Shown here: piece after piece, positions 1-11,900 of the stretch
Numbering within the stretch: the first letter of the stretch is position 1
How the letters are laid out: each line of letters opens with the position of its first letter
From: Thinopyrum elongatum
Lineage: Eukaryota > Streptophyta > Magnoliopsida > Poales > Poaceae
Assembly (NCBI GenBank): GCA_011799875.1
Contig: CM022299.1
Span: forward strand, 34,244,755-34,308,754
Direction of reading: 5' to 3'
DNA length: 64,000 nucleotides
Notes under the pieces: model-generated
Database searches by the model: none
What the model was told of the DNA's origin: nothing
Seen by the model: only the letters and a program-made list of their open reading frames with translations
Translations under genes and position numbers: made by a program

Positions 1-88
1 GTAAGTACTACTTCTGTAATTAAGTCTCTATATATAGCTCATCTCTTTCATTGCATGTATATATAATTATCCTCACTATATTATGTAG

Positions 89-3000
89 ATTGAAGATCGT
101 CGAATGCACAAAAGCACAAATCTATGACATTGGGTTCATTAACCCAAATATCATACATGAATGGACGGTTCAAAAGAATGTCACAGAAACCAAGGACAAC
201 TTGTTACAATCGTTGCTTAAAAATCAAAACAAAGAGAAAATACTCTTTCCTTACAACTTCAAGTGAGTGTTACTGTCTTGTGCATATTCGGTTTCCCTTA
301 TTACTCGAGGTTATAGTAATGTAATTGATGAGTTATGCATGCGTGCGCAGATTTCACTTTATTCTGCTAGAGATTAAGCTTGAGCGGGGAGTAGTAACCG
401 TCTTAGACTCGAGACGAAAAGATCCCCAGGAGTATGCGGACATGACTGAAATGCTCCAGAAGTAAGTTCAATCGATCATTATCGCACCATATCGGCAACT
501 TTGTTCATTTCCTGATATCAAGTAATTATTTTCTTTGTCTGGCAGGGTTTGGAAAGAGTTCACCGGAATTGTTCCGGCACTGCCGAGGGAGCTGCGATTT
601 ACACACCCAAAAGTAAGTACTAATAGCTAGTTCCGCGCATCTCCCATTGACTAGTTTCATCAATACCATTTATAATGCTTGATTATCAGTTTGATTGAAC
701 TCTATTCCTCGTAAAGTGCTTGTGGCAGGAAGCCGGGAATGATTTTTGTGGATACTACTGTAGGAGATATGCCCTAGAGGCAATAATAAATGTTATTATT
801 TATCTCCTTGCTCATAATTATGTTTATGTTCCATGCTATAACTGCTGTGGTTCCCGAGCCCGTATATCCATAAAGGCTCTGGGGAAAACCCATGTGCACG
901 TGTGGAATAATAAACGGTAAAAAGTATTCCTAGTCATGCCTCTAAGACTAGCTCAAGTGTTGCATGATGATTATGTTTTCCCAATCATGGGCATGTCTAT
1001 GCCAGCAGCTTTGAGGGCACAATGTTAGAAGAACATTTGTGTTGAATCGACCCGATTGATGTTATGCTATGAGATTCATTCGTCACAAGTTAATGGTTGA
1101 TAACACAGAGATGGTTAACGTTTGCATGATTCCTCAGACCATGAGAGTATCGAGTTTCTTCATGCTTGATTCATGAACTTTGGGGTTTGTTAAACGTCAT
1201 CCGTAACTGGATGGCTATTAAGGCGGCTTACGGGTTCATGGGAAAGTATGTTAAGTAACTTGATAGCTCAAGATTGGGATTTGCTCCTCCGACGATGGAG
1301 AGATATCTCTGGGCCCTCTCGGTGTTAAGGTATCCATCATCGTCTGGCCAGACACTTTGTGATTTGATCACGGGGATGCCGGAACACGGTAACGAGAAAA
1401 GAGAACAATACCGGTAACGAGGTAACTAGCATAGTGGACAAGTTGTTGATCCACGGGAATGCCAACATGTCTCGCCTCGGGTATTTGTAACATATCGCGA
1501 AGCAACAGGAATAGCACACGGCAACTGGAGGTTCACTCGAATATTCATTCGTGTGGGTATAGGGGTCAATATGGGTGTCCACGGCTCCGATGTTGATCAT
1601 TGATCGGAAGGGGTTCCGTGTCATGTCTATACTTCACCGAACCTATAGGGTCACACGCTTAAGGGTCATCTATCTGCTGAATACTAGACAGGGAGTCTGA
1701 GAGAAAATCACCGAAAAAGTTTCGGACAGCGGAAAGGTTCCGCAGAGAGAGGTCACCGGATGAGGTCCGGTGAAACTGAAAAGTAGTTTCAGGGGATACC
1801 ATTAAGTCAAAATGGTTTCGGCACATGCCTGATAATTCTTGGAGGATGCCAGAATCATTCTGGAAACTTCTGGGAATTTTCTGGAAGAAAAACCGGAAAT
1901 GTTCCGGGGCTGCCGGAACCGCTTCAGATGCTTTTCGCAGATGAAATCACTAAACTGGAATTGTTCCAGAACGCGTTGAAAATTATTTTAGTGGGTACTG
2001 GAAATGTTCCAAGCCCACATAAATATTTTCAGTTCGTACGGACGCTGAAAAATGTCGTCGTGAATAGTGAAAGTGCTTTTTGGGAATTTTATGGAAAGCA
2101 CCTTTTGGGAAATTTCCCAAAAAGGCTTCTAGAAGCCTTAGGCACTAAGGAAGCCCCCTTGGGGGGGCCCCCAAGGGGTGGCCGGCCATGGAGGGTGGAG
2201 CTCCATGGAGCTCCACATGGCACTCCTTTTTGCTTTATTCTTTATGTAAATGACATAAAGTGGGGGTACTTTTGGTATTTGTGAATGCCAACTTTACCCC
2301 TTGGTTTTCCTATAAATAGAGGAGAGTGGGCTGCCCACAAATCCATCCCTTCTCACATACAAGTGCCATGCAATGATCTGGCTTCTCTCTCCCTCCCACG
2401 AAAAGAGTTTCGTAGAGCCGAAAGGCTGTCTGGGTTCCGGTGGGAACTAGTTCTGGACGGCGAAGCCCTGCCGGATAGATGACACCGTATGTGTGCAACT
2501 CTGTAGAGAGGTCGTAGTTTCGATCTTAGTGCCCGAGGGGCTGTTCGAGAGTGCCTCCCGAAGGGCTGTCCAAGTGACGGTTCGAGTTCTGTGAGTCCTC
2601 CCGAAGGGCTGTCCGAGTGACCGTTCGAGTTTCAAAGGTCCTCCCGAAGGGCTGTCCGCGACACCGTCCGGGGGACTGTTCGACCGCCTCCCGGAGGGCT
2701 GTCTGAAGGGAAGACGAGGGGATACATCCTCGCGGTTGGGAGGTTGTAAATCCTAGCTGCGGGGATCTGCACCGCCGATCGTCATCGACTCTACTTCCGC
2801 TGCGCTACGAGTCGGTAACGAAAATGATCAAACCTTGTATGCAGTCTCCATAGTGGTCCTGGGCTGGTGCGTAGGTCAGAAATTTTTGTTTTCTGCTGCG
2901 TTACCCTACAACTACATTTGCGAGTTCATCTACAACGCGACGACCTCTAAGCGGGGCTACTCTGAAAAACAATAGGAAGTGCGTAAGCAATAATATTCAC

Positions 3001-3208
3001 AATTTTATTTTATTACCATCATTTGTGTTGAGTTTAATTCATATATATGTATTGACCCCCTTCTTCAAATTAGATGTGGCAGATGCGGGATGAACTCCTA
3101 CCACATGATCGCATACGAGCAATTCAAGAGGAATTGGCGGGTTTCTTTCTTGACCACGTCATAAATCCAACAGGAGAATACCATGTGGAACTTGATATTA
3201 GATGTTAG
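89..3208 (+). pseudogene. ULP1-like cysteine peptidase of the CACTA element, 3' exons, disrupted
   Basis: The window opens on a splice donor (gtaagt at 1). Exons follow at 89-262, 351-461, 546-612, then 729-758 continued at 2916 after the nested LTR, and 3074-3208 with stop TAG at 3206-3208. Junctions are GT-AG and phases agree. The product resembles the C-terminal catalytic domain of SUMO-type ULP1 peptidases carried by CACTA elements: the catalytic His lies in FHFILLEI (exon at 351), the Asp in VTVLDS, and the Cys in NDFCGYY at 744-758. Lesions: the cysteine exon is split by a 2152-bp solo LTR, and an in-frame TAG lies shortly after it (SEKQ-stop, about 2970). The N-terminal part lies outside the window. 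Function is inferred from family resemblance; this copy is very unlikely to encode active protease. Confidence 0.75.
759..2910 (+). mobile_element. Solo LTR, BARE-1/WIS/Angela-like copia family
   Basis: A 2152-bp sequence begins TGTAGGAGATATGCCC and ends CCCTACA, flanked by a perfect 5-bp target duplication actac (754-758 and 2911-2915). The start closely matches the well-known TGTTGGAAATATGCCCTAG opening of BARE/WIS/Angela LTRs. A TATA-like tataaata lies at 2311. No primer-binding site, polypurine tract or internal domain is present, so it is a solo LTR left by LTR-LTR recombination. It sits exactly in the exon that encodes the ULP1 catalytic cysteine. Several short GC-rich open frames inside (about 1928-2630) are not considered genes. 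Confidence 0.9.
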
Positions 3209-3544
3209 GGATTGTAAGAGATCTTATATTGTATATATGTAGCTAGTAGCGTCGGATAGATATACGAAAACTTGTTGTTCGACCAATCTCTCGGAGAAAG
3301 AGAGGTCGATCACTTCTCTCTGTATATGTTCATGACGATCTTGTGTACTTAATGGTTCCTTCATCTGCTTACTAGCTAGCGTGTCGAGTTCTCTCTATAC
3401 GTATAGTAACTAGCGTCGACCAAGCACGGAGAAAGAGAGGACACTTCTCTCTAGTAGCTAGCTAATTAAACCCTCCAAAACCACCCTAAACCCCCCCCCC
3501 CCCCTTTCAAAAAAAAAACAAAAACTCCACCTACTGCCAAATGC

Positions 3545-3768
3545 TGACGCGTGGATGCCTTTTGGTCCCGGTTGGTGTTGCCAACCGGGACTAAAGGCCC
3601 TCCTGCCTGGGCTCCCCGCAGCGGCCACGTGGAGACCCTTCTGTCCCGGTTCGTAAGCGAACCGGGACTAAAAGTTTTGGGCTTTAGTCCCGACCCTTTA
3701 GTCCCGGTTCCAGAACCGGGGCTAATGGGCCTCTGGAACCGGGACAAATGGGCCTTTTTCTACTAGTG
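3545..3768. repeat. CACTA subterminal palindromes and right TIR
   Basis: Repeated inverted motifs (ggtcccggtt...aaccgggacta) form short hairpins at about 3566-3596, 3645-3672 and 3698-3745. The terminal segment ends ggcctttttctactagtg. Such arrays are the presumed transposase-binding region of CACTA elements (family knowledge). A poly-C and poly-A tract precedes it at about 3489-3524. Confidence 0.8.
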
Positions 3769-3878
3769 TTATGAGCGCTTGCGTCTATACTATGTTAAAT
3801 AAAAGTTTGACCGTGCACCAAATTATAATCTCATTTGGCCTAACCATACCTGGCCCTCATCACAACCTCACAAAATAT

Positions 3879-4320
3879 GGACTTTTTCACCGTTCTGACC
3901 TTATGCACAAAATGAACTCCACACAAAACTATTTCACAATCTGACCCTTTTCAGAAACGCCACAGGCCGTGGCGTTGCTGCACTATATGAAAACGTCAAA
4001 TCAGCCCGCGTTGCTGGCCTGGTCGAGACGCTACGTGACAGGGCAGAAATGCCAAAGTATGTCGCGTTGCTGGAAACACCAAGTCGGTTGGCGTTGCAGC
4101 CCAAGCATGAAACGCCAAGGGGGTTGGCGTTTCAACTAGCTTATTCACATTTGCCACTTATTTATGAAGTGGAGCAACGCTGGCTAGTTCGGCACTTCCA
4201 AATAGAGAAGAAACGCCACGGTTTGTGGCGTTACCAAAAGGGTCAGATCGTGAAATAGTTTTGCGTGGAGTTTATTTGGCGCTAAAATTTTCTGAAAAGG
4301 TCAAAATAGTGAAAAGAGCC
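3879..4320. mobile_element. Mutator-like MITE, 442 bp, with 9-bp target duplication
   Basis: The element is bounded by a perfect 9-bp direct repeat acaaaatat (3870-3878 and 4321-4329). Its ends are imperfect inverted repeats of about 90 bp: the left starts ggactttttcacc, the right complement starts ggctcttttcact, and both continue through aactccac.caaaactatttcac to gaaacgccac. The middle is rich in the palindrome-like motifs aacgccac and ttggcgtt. A 9-bp duplication is the hallmark of Mutator-like elements. It has no coding capacity and is non-autonomous. Confidence 0.8.
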
Positions 4321-4329
4321 ACAAAATAT

Positions 4330-5315
4330 TTGCCCACGCAGTGCCCTTCTAGACGTGTGTTCTGTTCCTGAAAAAGACATCTGTTCAAACGTCTTTTGAG
4401 ACACTGAGATGCATGTTCGACGACGCAAGGAAAAGATTTATTGAGCAAGATACGAAGTTATTGCGATTTTGCGGATGCATGCACGCAGGATCGACCCATC
4501 GTTCGGCGCACATTAATTCCTCGTGGACGTGTTTCCATGCTTTTGAAGCCACGCAGGATATCCATGCATGCATTACGGCCGGTGCTCAATTTCGTGGGTC
4601 GGCATGCATGCCGAGGAGCTTGCTTGTGCCGTCAAGATTCGAGAACGGACGTCACAGATCACCCAAGAGTCCAAGGCCATGCATGCCTCTGCCGATGTTT
4701 GTAGCTTCACGCCATGGTTTGCGACTTAATTAGATATATACTGTTCGTTCAAAGTCCAAACGGCGATCTGAAGTGGAAACGCCCATCACGTATTATGTCA
4801 TGGGACGGCTGCGAGTAAGCACTCCTCCAATGGTGAAACACCCCGTTCACATTCCACAAAAGTAAAAGGCTCTCTTGCTAGATCTAAGACGTAGTACGTA
4901 TATTATATCTTCTAGATCAGAGTAGCCAGTACCATCATCATCATGTGTTGAAGTGTTCCAAAAAAAAAAAGCATCATGTGTTAAAAGGATATCTGTACTT
5001 TTAGAAAAGCTTTCAAAAGGTACATGCGTACGGGCTGCTAGCTTAATTAGGTTCTTAATTATGCATATGCGGCGGCAAATCAAAGTGGAAGTTCCCATCA
5101 CGTATGCATGCATGTAATAATGGGGCGGCTGCGAGTAGTAGTCCTAGAATGTTGAAACAATATGTTCATATTTCACAAAGCAGAAGGTTCTCTTGCTAGA
5201 TATAAGACACACATTATATATTAGTACCTTCCTACCAAAATATAAGATGTTTCTTAGGCTAGTTTAGTGTACGAAGGAAGTGTCTTCTACTACTAGCTAG
5301 TACTGGTGGATGTAC
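4330..5315. repeat. Intergenic region with a diverged tandem duplication
   Basis: No gene is recognised. Two related units occur at about 4770-4895 and 5080-5222, sharing catcacgtat, gggacggctgcgagta/gggcggctgcgagtag, ttcatatttcacaaa and ctcttgctagat.taagac. A third, more diverged relative lies at about 15345-15465, on the other side of the copia insertion. Short GC-rich and atgcatgc-rich open frames here look non-coding. Confidence 0.5.
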
Positions 5316-5662
5316 TGTTAGGATGATCTCCATCGTGTGGGCCCAACGGCCCACCGGGCCCTTAGATCCGCGCCCTGATCGGGGGCGCTCAACCCACTAT
5401 GGTTGACGGGCCCCTGTCACCTGCACTATATAAAGAGGTGGGGGCCGGCGGCTCGTAACACGAGGTTCGTCACGACGCCGTACATCCCACCTACATCCCC
5501 TACCGATCTAGGGTTAGTGCAGTGCTGACGGGAAGCACCGCCACCGCTACTCTCTGCCATCACCGGCCACCGTCACCATGGCCGGCACCGGGAGCTCCTC
5601 GAGCCACAAGTGAAGGTAGGACCACCTATCTAATCTAGCCTAGTGATCCACATCATCTATCA
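5316..5662 (+). repeat. 5' LTR of the copia element
   Basis: Starts tgttagg and ends ctatca, matching the 3' LTR over all 347 bp with no gaps. It contains a TATA box (tataaag at 5427-5433), the probable transcription start region, and a short ATG-initiated frame near 5578. Confidence 0.9.
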
Positions 5663-5663
5663 A

Positions 5664-5675
5664 TGGTATTAGACA
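5664..5675 (+). other. Primer-binding site of the copia element
   Basis: tggtattagaca, one base after the 5' LTR, matches the plant initiator-methionine tRNA site tggtatcagagc at 9 of 12 positions. The mismatches fit a degenerate element. Confidence 0.65.
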
Positions 5676-8600
5676 GGCTAGGATCTAGATTATTTTTGGT
5701 ACAAAGAAATCATAGAAAAAAGATCCCCCCAAGAACCCTAACCCTAACAGAGAACAAAAGGGAAAAGAAATCTCCCAAGAAAAGGGCGCCGCCGCACCGG
5801 CCGCGCCGTTCCTCTCGATCCCGTCGCGCATCGGCAAGCCGAGGCGATCGGGAAGAAGAACTCACCCCCCAGAGGGGCAAATGGCGCCGCTCCCCACACC
5901 GTTCGACGGCGGCTCACCGCAAGGGGAACGCGCCACCGGCGAAGGAGATGGCAACGGTCGCCGCTGCAGTGTGCTCCGCCGTCGTCGCGGCGCAAGGGGG
6001 CAGAAAGCCGTCGGGCTTCTCTCTCTCTGCTAGGTAGTGGCGGAAGGGAGAGACAGAAAAGGGGAATTGAAAGGTCTAGCAGCGTCCCCGCCGTCACCAG
6101 CGGCCGACAGCGCCGCCGCTGCGGGCGCACAGAGGAGGGCTCTGCCCCGTCTTTCTCTCTCTCTCTGTCACAGAAGATGGAGGGAGGAAACGATGGGAAA
6201 GGGAGAAGGGCTCACGGCGCGGTGGCTGGTCGACCTCGTCGCCGGCGGCCGGCGCAGCCTGAACCCGCCGCCACTCGGGCTGACAGAGGAGCAGAGGAGG
6301 GCCCAGGTCGCTCCTCTCTCTCTCTCTCTCTCTGTCGCAGGAGGCGGTGGTGGATGGGTGAAATGGAGGGGGGAAAGGAAGAGAAGGTGGCCGGGCTCGC
6401 GTGGTGCGGTGGTGGACGCCGTCACCGGCGGCCGGCAAGGAGCCACGCGCGGTGGCCGGACGGCCAGAGAAAGCGAGATCGAGAGAGACAGGAGGGGTCG
6501 GGCCGAAATCGAATGGGGGCTAGGGTTCGGGATCGGCTCTCCGCGAGTTTTGTTCTGTTTACAATCGCGGTGGACCGTTAGATCAGATCAGGCGGCTGTG
6601 GAGAAAACCCAAGATCAGCCTCTGGGCCAGTAGGCCGAAAGTAAGTTTGGGCCAAAAAACAGGCCGCTGGGCTGGGCCCATTTCGGTCAGCCGCCAGGCC
6701 ACAGCCGCTCAACCAGCAGGCCGTGGGCCGCCCGCGGGCGTGCGCTGCTGGCCGTTTGGCCGGCTGGCGTTTTTTATTTTTCTGTCCAGTTTTTGGGCAA
6801 ACTTAAATATAGTTTTTTTCTATTAAAAAATTATTCAAAGAAATTTTTGTTTAGAAAATAGAAAAAGTAAAGAATTGCTTCTAAACAGTGCTATTTTCAT
6901 GAATTTTATTCATATTTTCCACTGTGAAAGATTAAACTGTTGCTTCTCTAATTCAATTTTGAACCAACCGGTTAAAATTGCTTAGAGAGTAAAAGAGTAC
7001 AGAATTGTTTCTGAATAGAATATTGCAAACTTTCCGCTGCAAAGTAAAGGTTTTAGCCTCCAATTAAATTGGAACCAACGGGAAAATTTAATTGGAAGAA
7101 TTGTTCTTAGCAATGTTTTTCTCCTGTGGGTGAAATCAGATTCAGATAGTTTCCGCTATGACAAATGAAAGATATTTGTTTTAAAGTTAAAATATGGTAT
7201 TGTTATTTTCTGACCAATGTTGATGATAACCGTACTATAATTCTATGAGTCTTATGTTCAAAGCTTAAATCTCTGATAAATTTTGTATCAAAGTGATCAA
7301 TTTTCAGAGAACAGATAAAGATCAAGAAGTGCTCTTGAACTAGAGAAATGTATATTTCTTGTTCCCACTGCAATAAAGTTGATGATGATTATTATTTCTT
7401 AGTAAAGTTGTTTAATAGAAATACTATCATCACATTGTTTATGAGTTATATGCATTATTTCCATTTCCGCCCAACGGTGATATGGAATTAATGTGGAAGG
7501 ATGATGTTTTATTCTAATTCTGCCCAACGGTGATTTAGAATAGAAAAGAAAGTTTTAAAAGTTTAATGTGCATATTTCTAACCAGACCAACGTAGGGTTA
7601 TTTTTATGCTCATTATTGTTGATTATTGGATAATTTTTCTCAGCCTAAAAGTTTTCCATGCTTTCATTCGTGAAAGCGAATGGCTCGGTACTTGTGACCC
7701 GAAAGATGACCAAGAAAGGTCATAACGTGAGGAAGTATGTTCTCTCTGAAGAATGGCTTCAAAAAGAAAAGAATTCTTGGATATTAATCCAAGAACAGAA
7801 AAGAGATAGATCATTGAGAGTCTTGGTTGACAAATGTTTTTCATGTACTCTCTATGAAGAAGATTTTTTAGTCAACATGATTTGAGATGATTATGATAAA
7901 ACCCACATGGCGGGAAAAGTCTGGGAAAATACCTGCGTAACGGGGTAAAGTTGACATAATATTATGTCAAAAATCCCGTATGGCGGGAGAAATTTTGGCA
8001 AAGGACTTATCCTGTATGACAGGAGAAAGATATGTTGACTCATGTGCGTTTAATGTGTCCCACTCTGGGAGAAAAGTATGGAGTAGCTATTATGCTTTCC
8101 TAGTATCGACCGTACATCTTATATGTAACGGTCATTAAGCACTCAATAAATCCAAAGAGAATAAAAGTTACAGACGAACCTAAAGATAAGAATGATATGC
8201 AAGTGTGACTTGCAACAGTACTAATGATAAAGAACTCTGTTGAGTTTCTGAAATGGAATGAGGAAAAAGTACTCCCATACCAGTTAACAGATAACTTCAT
8301 TTCGTATGAAGTAATCAGATAAATGAAGTAGATAATAGAAGTTTCCTCAATTCACAAGAGTTATAAATGATTTTTCGAAATTGTGGCAGAAAAGTCTTGC
8401 CACATTTCGAGGGGGAGAAAGAAATATGAGATAAATTAAGAATGATGAAACTCCCCTATACTTTAGATAATGTGATGCACATTATGCATCTAAAGTGAAC
8501 CATTAATGAAGAACGTGATCGTCTGGGGGAGTACGACGGTCATAATAATACCCGTAAAGAAAATAAATAGCTGTATTTATGGATCTTTTACAGTTCCGAA

Positions 8601-8990
8601 AGCAGACTAAGGAATACTAAGACGGTGCTTAAAGTACCATCAAGAAGAAAGTTTTAACAGAATAAACCCAAATAATAAAGTTTAAAGATACCCCATTTTT
8701 AGTGAAGATGGAGTAATCTGGGGGAGCATGGTATGAAAATACCTAAGACTCGAATAGATTGTATCTGGGGGAGCATGTTGTATGACCTATACAACACCTA
8801 TTGTTAGCTCTATAAAGGAGGAATGAGTAAACATGGATCTTGTGATACAGGTCCCTGTAAAACCTATTGCCTCTTGGAAATGAAAGACTATAGAATTAAT
8901 TTGCCTCTTGGCAATGACAGAGCAAAAACAGCCCCATATGAAAAAAGTGCCAGTACCTGAGACACTGATGGTCTCAAGGAATGAGAAAAT
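5676..8990 (+). other. Internal 5' region of the copia element, no intact gag
   Basis: 5730-6650 is GC-rich with aga/ctc repeats and open frames in several registers, but no conserved domain. 6780-8990 is AT-rich. It includes repeated cccaacggtgat segments near 7470 and 7520 and tggcggga segments near 7910-8020. A short open frame at 7658-7885 was not recognised. The region is probably a degenerate or non-coding replacement of gag and integrase. Confidence 0.5.
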
Positions 8991-8999
8991 CCGATACTT

Positions 9000-11900
9000 C
9001 TGATTACTACAAAGTCTATGTTAGTGAAATTCAAATGGAGGTTGATCCCACCTCATTTAAAGCGCTCAATCGAGCTTTGAGAAGTGTCTGTTTATCTAAA
9101 TGACAAGAGACTATGTGAGATGAAATAAAATTGGTGAATCCCGACGATGTTTGGGACTCATAAGTAATTTCCAATGGAGCCAAAACAGTAGGCTGTAAAG
9201 GGTCTACAAGGCAAATGTGTGTGACGACCCCGGCTTAATCGTGCACTAATCATACACGCAAATGCACACGATCAAGCCGAAGAACTCACGTGAAGATATC
9301 ACAACACAACTCTAAAACATAAATAAAGTCATCCAAGCTTTATATTACAAGCCAGGGCCTCGAGGGCTCGAATACATAGCTCGATGGCATACAAGTGTCA
9401 GCGGAAGCATCAGATATCTGGGTACAGATATTACAGATAAACAGATAGGCCTTTAGCAAGGCGGGGCAAAATAAAATACTACGATCGAAAGGCGTAGGCC
9501 TCCTGCCTAGGACCCTCCGAATCCTACTCCTGGTCGTCGGTCGGCTCCTCGTAGTAGTACTCGCCGGAAGGGTAGTAGTAGTAGTAGCCGTCGGCGGGGG
9601 CAGCTGTCTCAGGGGCTCCGTCGTCTGGTGGCGGAAAATGGATATGGGTAGAAAAAGAAAGTAAAGCAAACGTGAGTACTCATCCGAAGTACTCAGCAAG
9701 CAAGGATCTACACTACATATGCAACATTTTCAAAGGAAGGCTGTATATGTGAACTGGGCTGTAGAAATGCCAGAATAGAGGGAACGCCTAGTCCTATCGA
9801 AGACTAGCATCTTCAACATCTTCAGCGGTCTTGCAGCATTAGAAGAGTGCAGATTAACATAATGTAACGTAATAGTAGTGTCATCAACCTCGCCCAGAGA
9901 TCCTTTCTCGACTCCCTGCGAGAAAGCAATCCCAGAGCCATACTATCCAGTTATCATCTCAAGTATCATGTTCTAGTTGTATTGATCGGGATACAACTCC
10001 GAGTGTCCGTTACCGTAGGACAGGCTATCGATAGATTGTTTCTTCCCTGCAGGGGTGCACCAACTTACCCACCACGCTCGATTAACTCCGGTCGTACACA
10101 CTTTTCTGGGTCATGCCCGGCCTCGGCCAAACGATACGCCGCAATCCGACCAAATACTTAACAGAGAGGTCAGCACGCCGGACTAACCTATGCCCCCAGG
10201 GGTCTTGGGCCATCGCCCTGGACGCTCCTGCACGTTGCGTACACCGCCGGTGAGCAGACCTAGCAACCCCTTAATACAAGTGCGGTTGCGTTACCAGTCC
10301 AACGCAGCGTGTGCCGCTCAGTTGCTGACGTCTATTAAGCTTCAGCTGAAGTATACGACGCAGAACGCCCATACTATGCCCACGTGATGGTTAGTGCTAT
10401 CAGGCCAGAGGCCCCTCGGATCAAATATCCAAACCGTTAGTATGTTGGTAGTGCGGAAACGAGCAGAGACTCACGAAAGATATGACCCCGTCGCCCCGTC
10501 TCGAGGACTTACGGCAAGGGCTAGGAATGCCCAGCCACGCCTCGTGTTCAACTCTCGGGCACCATCCAGGTCCACCTATTCCACATCACTCGCCATTAAG
10601 CTCGCGCGGGTACCCCTCAGGGCCGACCCGTCTTTATCCTGATTAACCAGTGTCAACAGCAATGTATAGGCATCCGTGTGGCTACCATATCAAGAAGGAA
10701 TCCGAGGCATCACCCTTGTTGGACTCCCACCTGACGTAAACATCAAGGTGAACGGAGGAGTAATCACCCTCGAGGTCCACTCTTGAGGAGTTGCGCGACG
10801 GTGTCGTTATCGGGGGTGGTGTAGGAGGAATCACCCTCGCTGACCATGCCCGATTAACTAACCTACAAGGTTAACATCAAAAGTGCTGATGAGGTATCAC
10901 CCTCGGCACTCGATAGTAACCCAGTAGTGTCGAGCAACTAAGGGGAAGTGACATGCGGTGTCGGGGCCTGGTCTTCGATCCCGTTGCTCGGGTCTTCTGA
11001 TCATCCAGCGGGGCAGTCGGGATATAGTGGGGTCTCTGTTGGGCCTCTACCCAACCTATACTAAACAATTTTAGGATAAGTAGGTAGGTAACAATAACAG
11101 GTTACTATAAACAGGCTATGCAGCAGATATAGGATAACAGCAGCAGCAGTAACTTCTAATGCAAGCAAAAGGGAGAAGAGAGTAGGCGATATCGGAATGC
11201 TCAAAATGGGGGTGCTTGCCTGGTTGCTCGGCGGCAAGGGCAAGGTCGTCAACAGTGTCGTCGGGCTCCTGAGCGGCGTCGGCCTCGGGAGCTACATCGA
11301 CGTCGGGGTCTATCGAGAGAGAAGAGGGGGAGGAAACAGATAAATGCATAGCAAACGATGCAATACAGGGCATGCTATGTTATGATGCAGTGCAGGGTTG
11401 CCTAAAGATGCATCTAGGTCATTTTAGTTATTATAGGATTAACGTTGGATTTATTAACCAGTGTATAAGCACTATTCATCTATCGGATATGGCCTCGAAG
11501 TTGCGGTTTCACCTACGTAGGGGGTTCCAGCATCGAAACAGACGACACGATCAGATTCGTCTCATCGTTCTGATCAACTTTCATGTTTTAAGTTTTTCAA
11601 TCCGAGCTACGGTTTAAAAGTTATTAATTTTCAAAGATTTAAATATTTTCTGAAATTTATTTATTTTATCAGAAAAGGGAATTATGATGTCAGCATGAGG
11701 CAATGCTGACATCAGCAGGTCAACTGGTCGGCTGACCAGGTCAAACCTGACATGTGGGTCCAGTGGGACCCACATGTCAGCCTCTGTTAGTTAACAGAGT
11801 TTAAATCTAAACTAAACAGGGTCATTAGAGGTGTGGGTCCAGCCTGTCAGTGAGTAATTAGTCTACTAATTAGTTTTTATTTATTAAATCATTTATTAGG

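Larger units (their letters stand above)
1..3768 (+). mobile_element. CACTA (En/Spm) transposon, right-hand part
   Basis: The right terminus reads ...TACTAGTG at 3761-3768, the reverse complement of the CACTA-type end CACTAGTA. The 3 bases after it (3769-3771, tta) are the expected position of a 3-bp target duplication. The last 230 bp consist of palindromic subterminal repeats built on tttagtcccggttc and its complement, typical of Caspar-like CACTA elements of Triticeae. The left end lies before the window, so target duplication and left inverted repeat cannot be checked. The element carries a ULP1-like peptidase gene reading toward the right end. A copia-type solo LTR is nested in it. Family name is by recognition only. 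Confidence 0.85.

Noticed and set aside
5226..5280. Stowaway-like MITE (accttcctaccaaaatataagatg...aaggaag)
   Set aside because: The ends only partly resemble Stowaway TIRs and no TA duplication could be confirmed.
6037..6633. 198-codon open frame in the copia element
   Set aside because: It lies in a GC-rich leader with aga/ctc repeats, overlaps other open frames on both strands, and has no retroelement or host domain.
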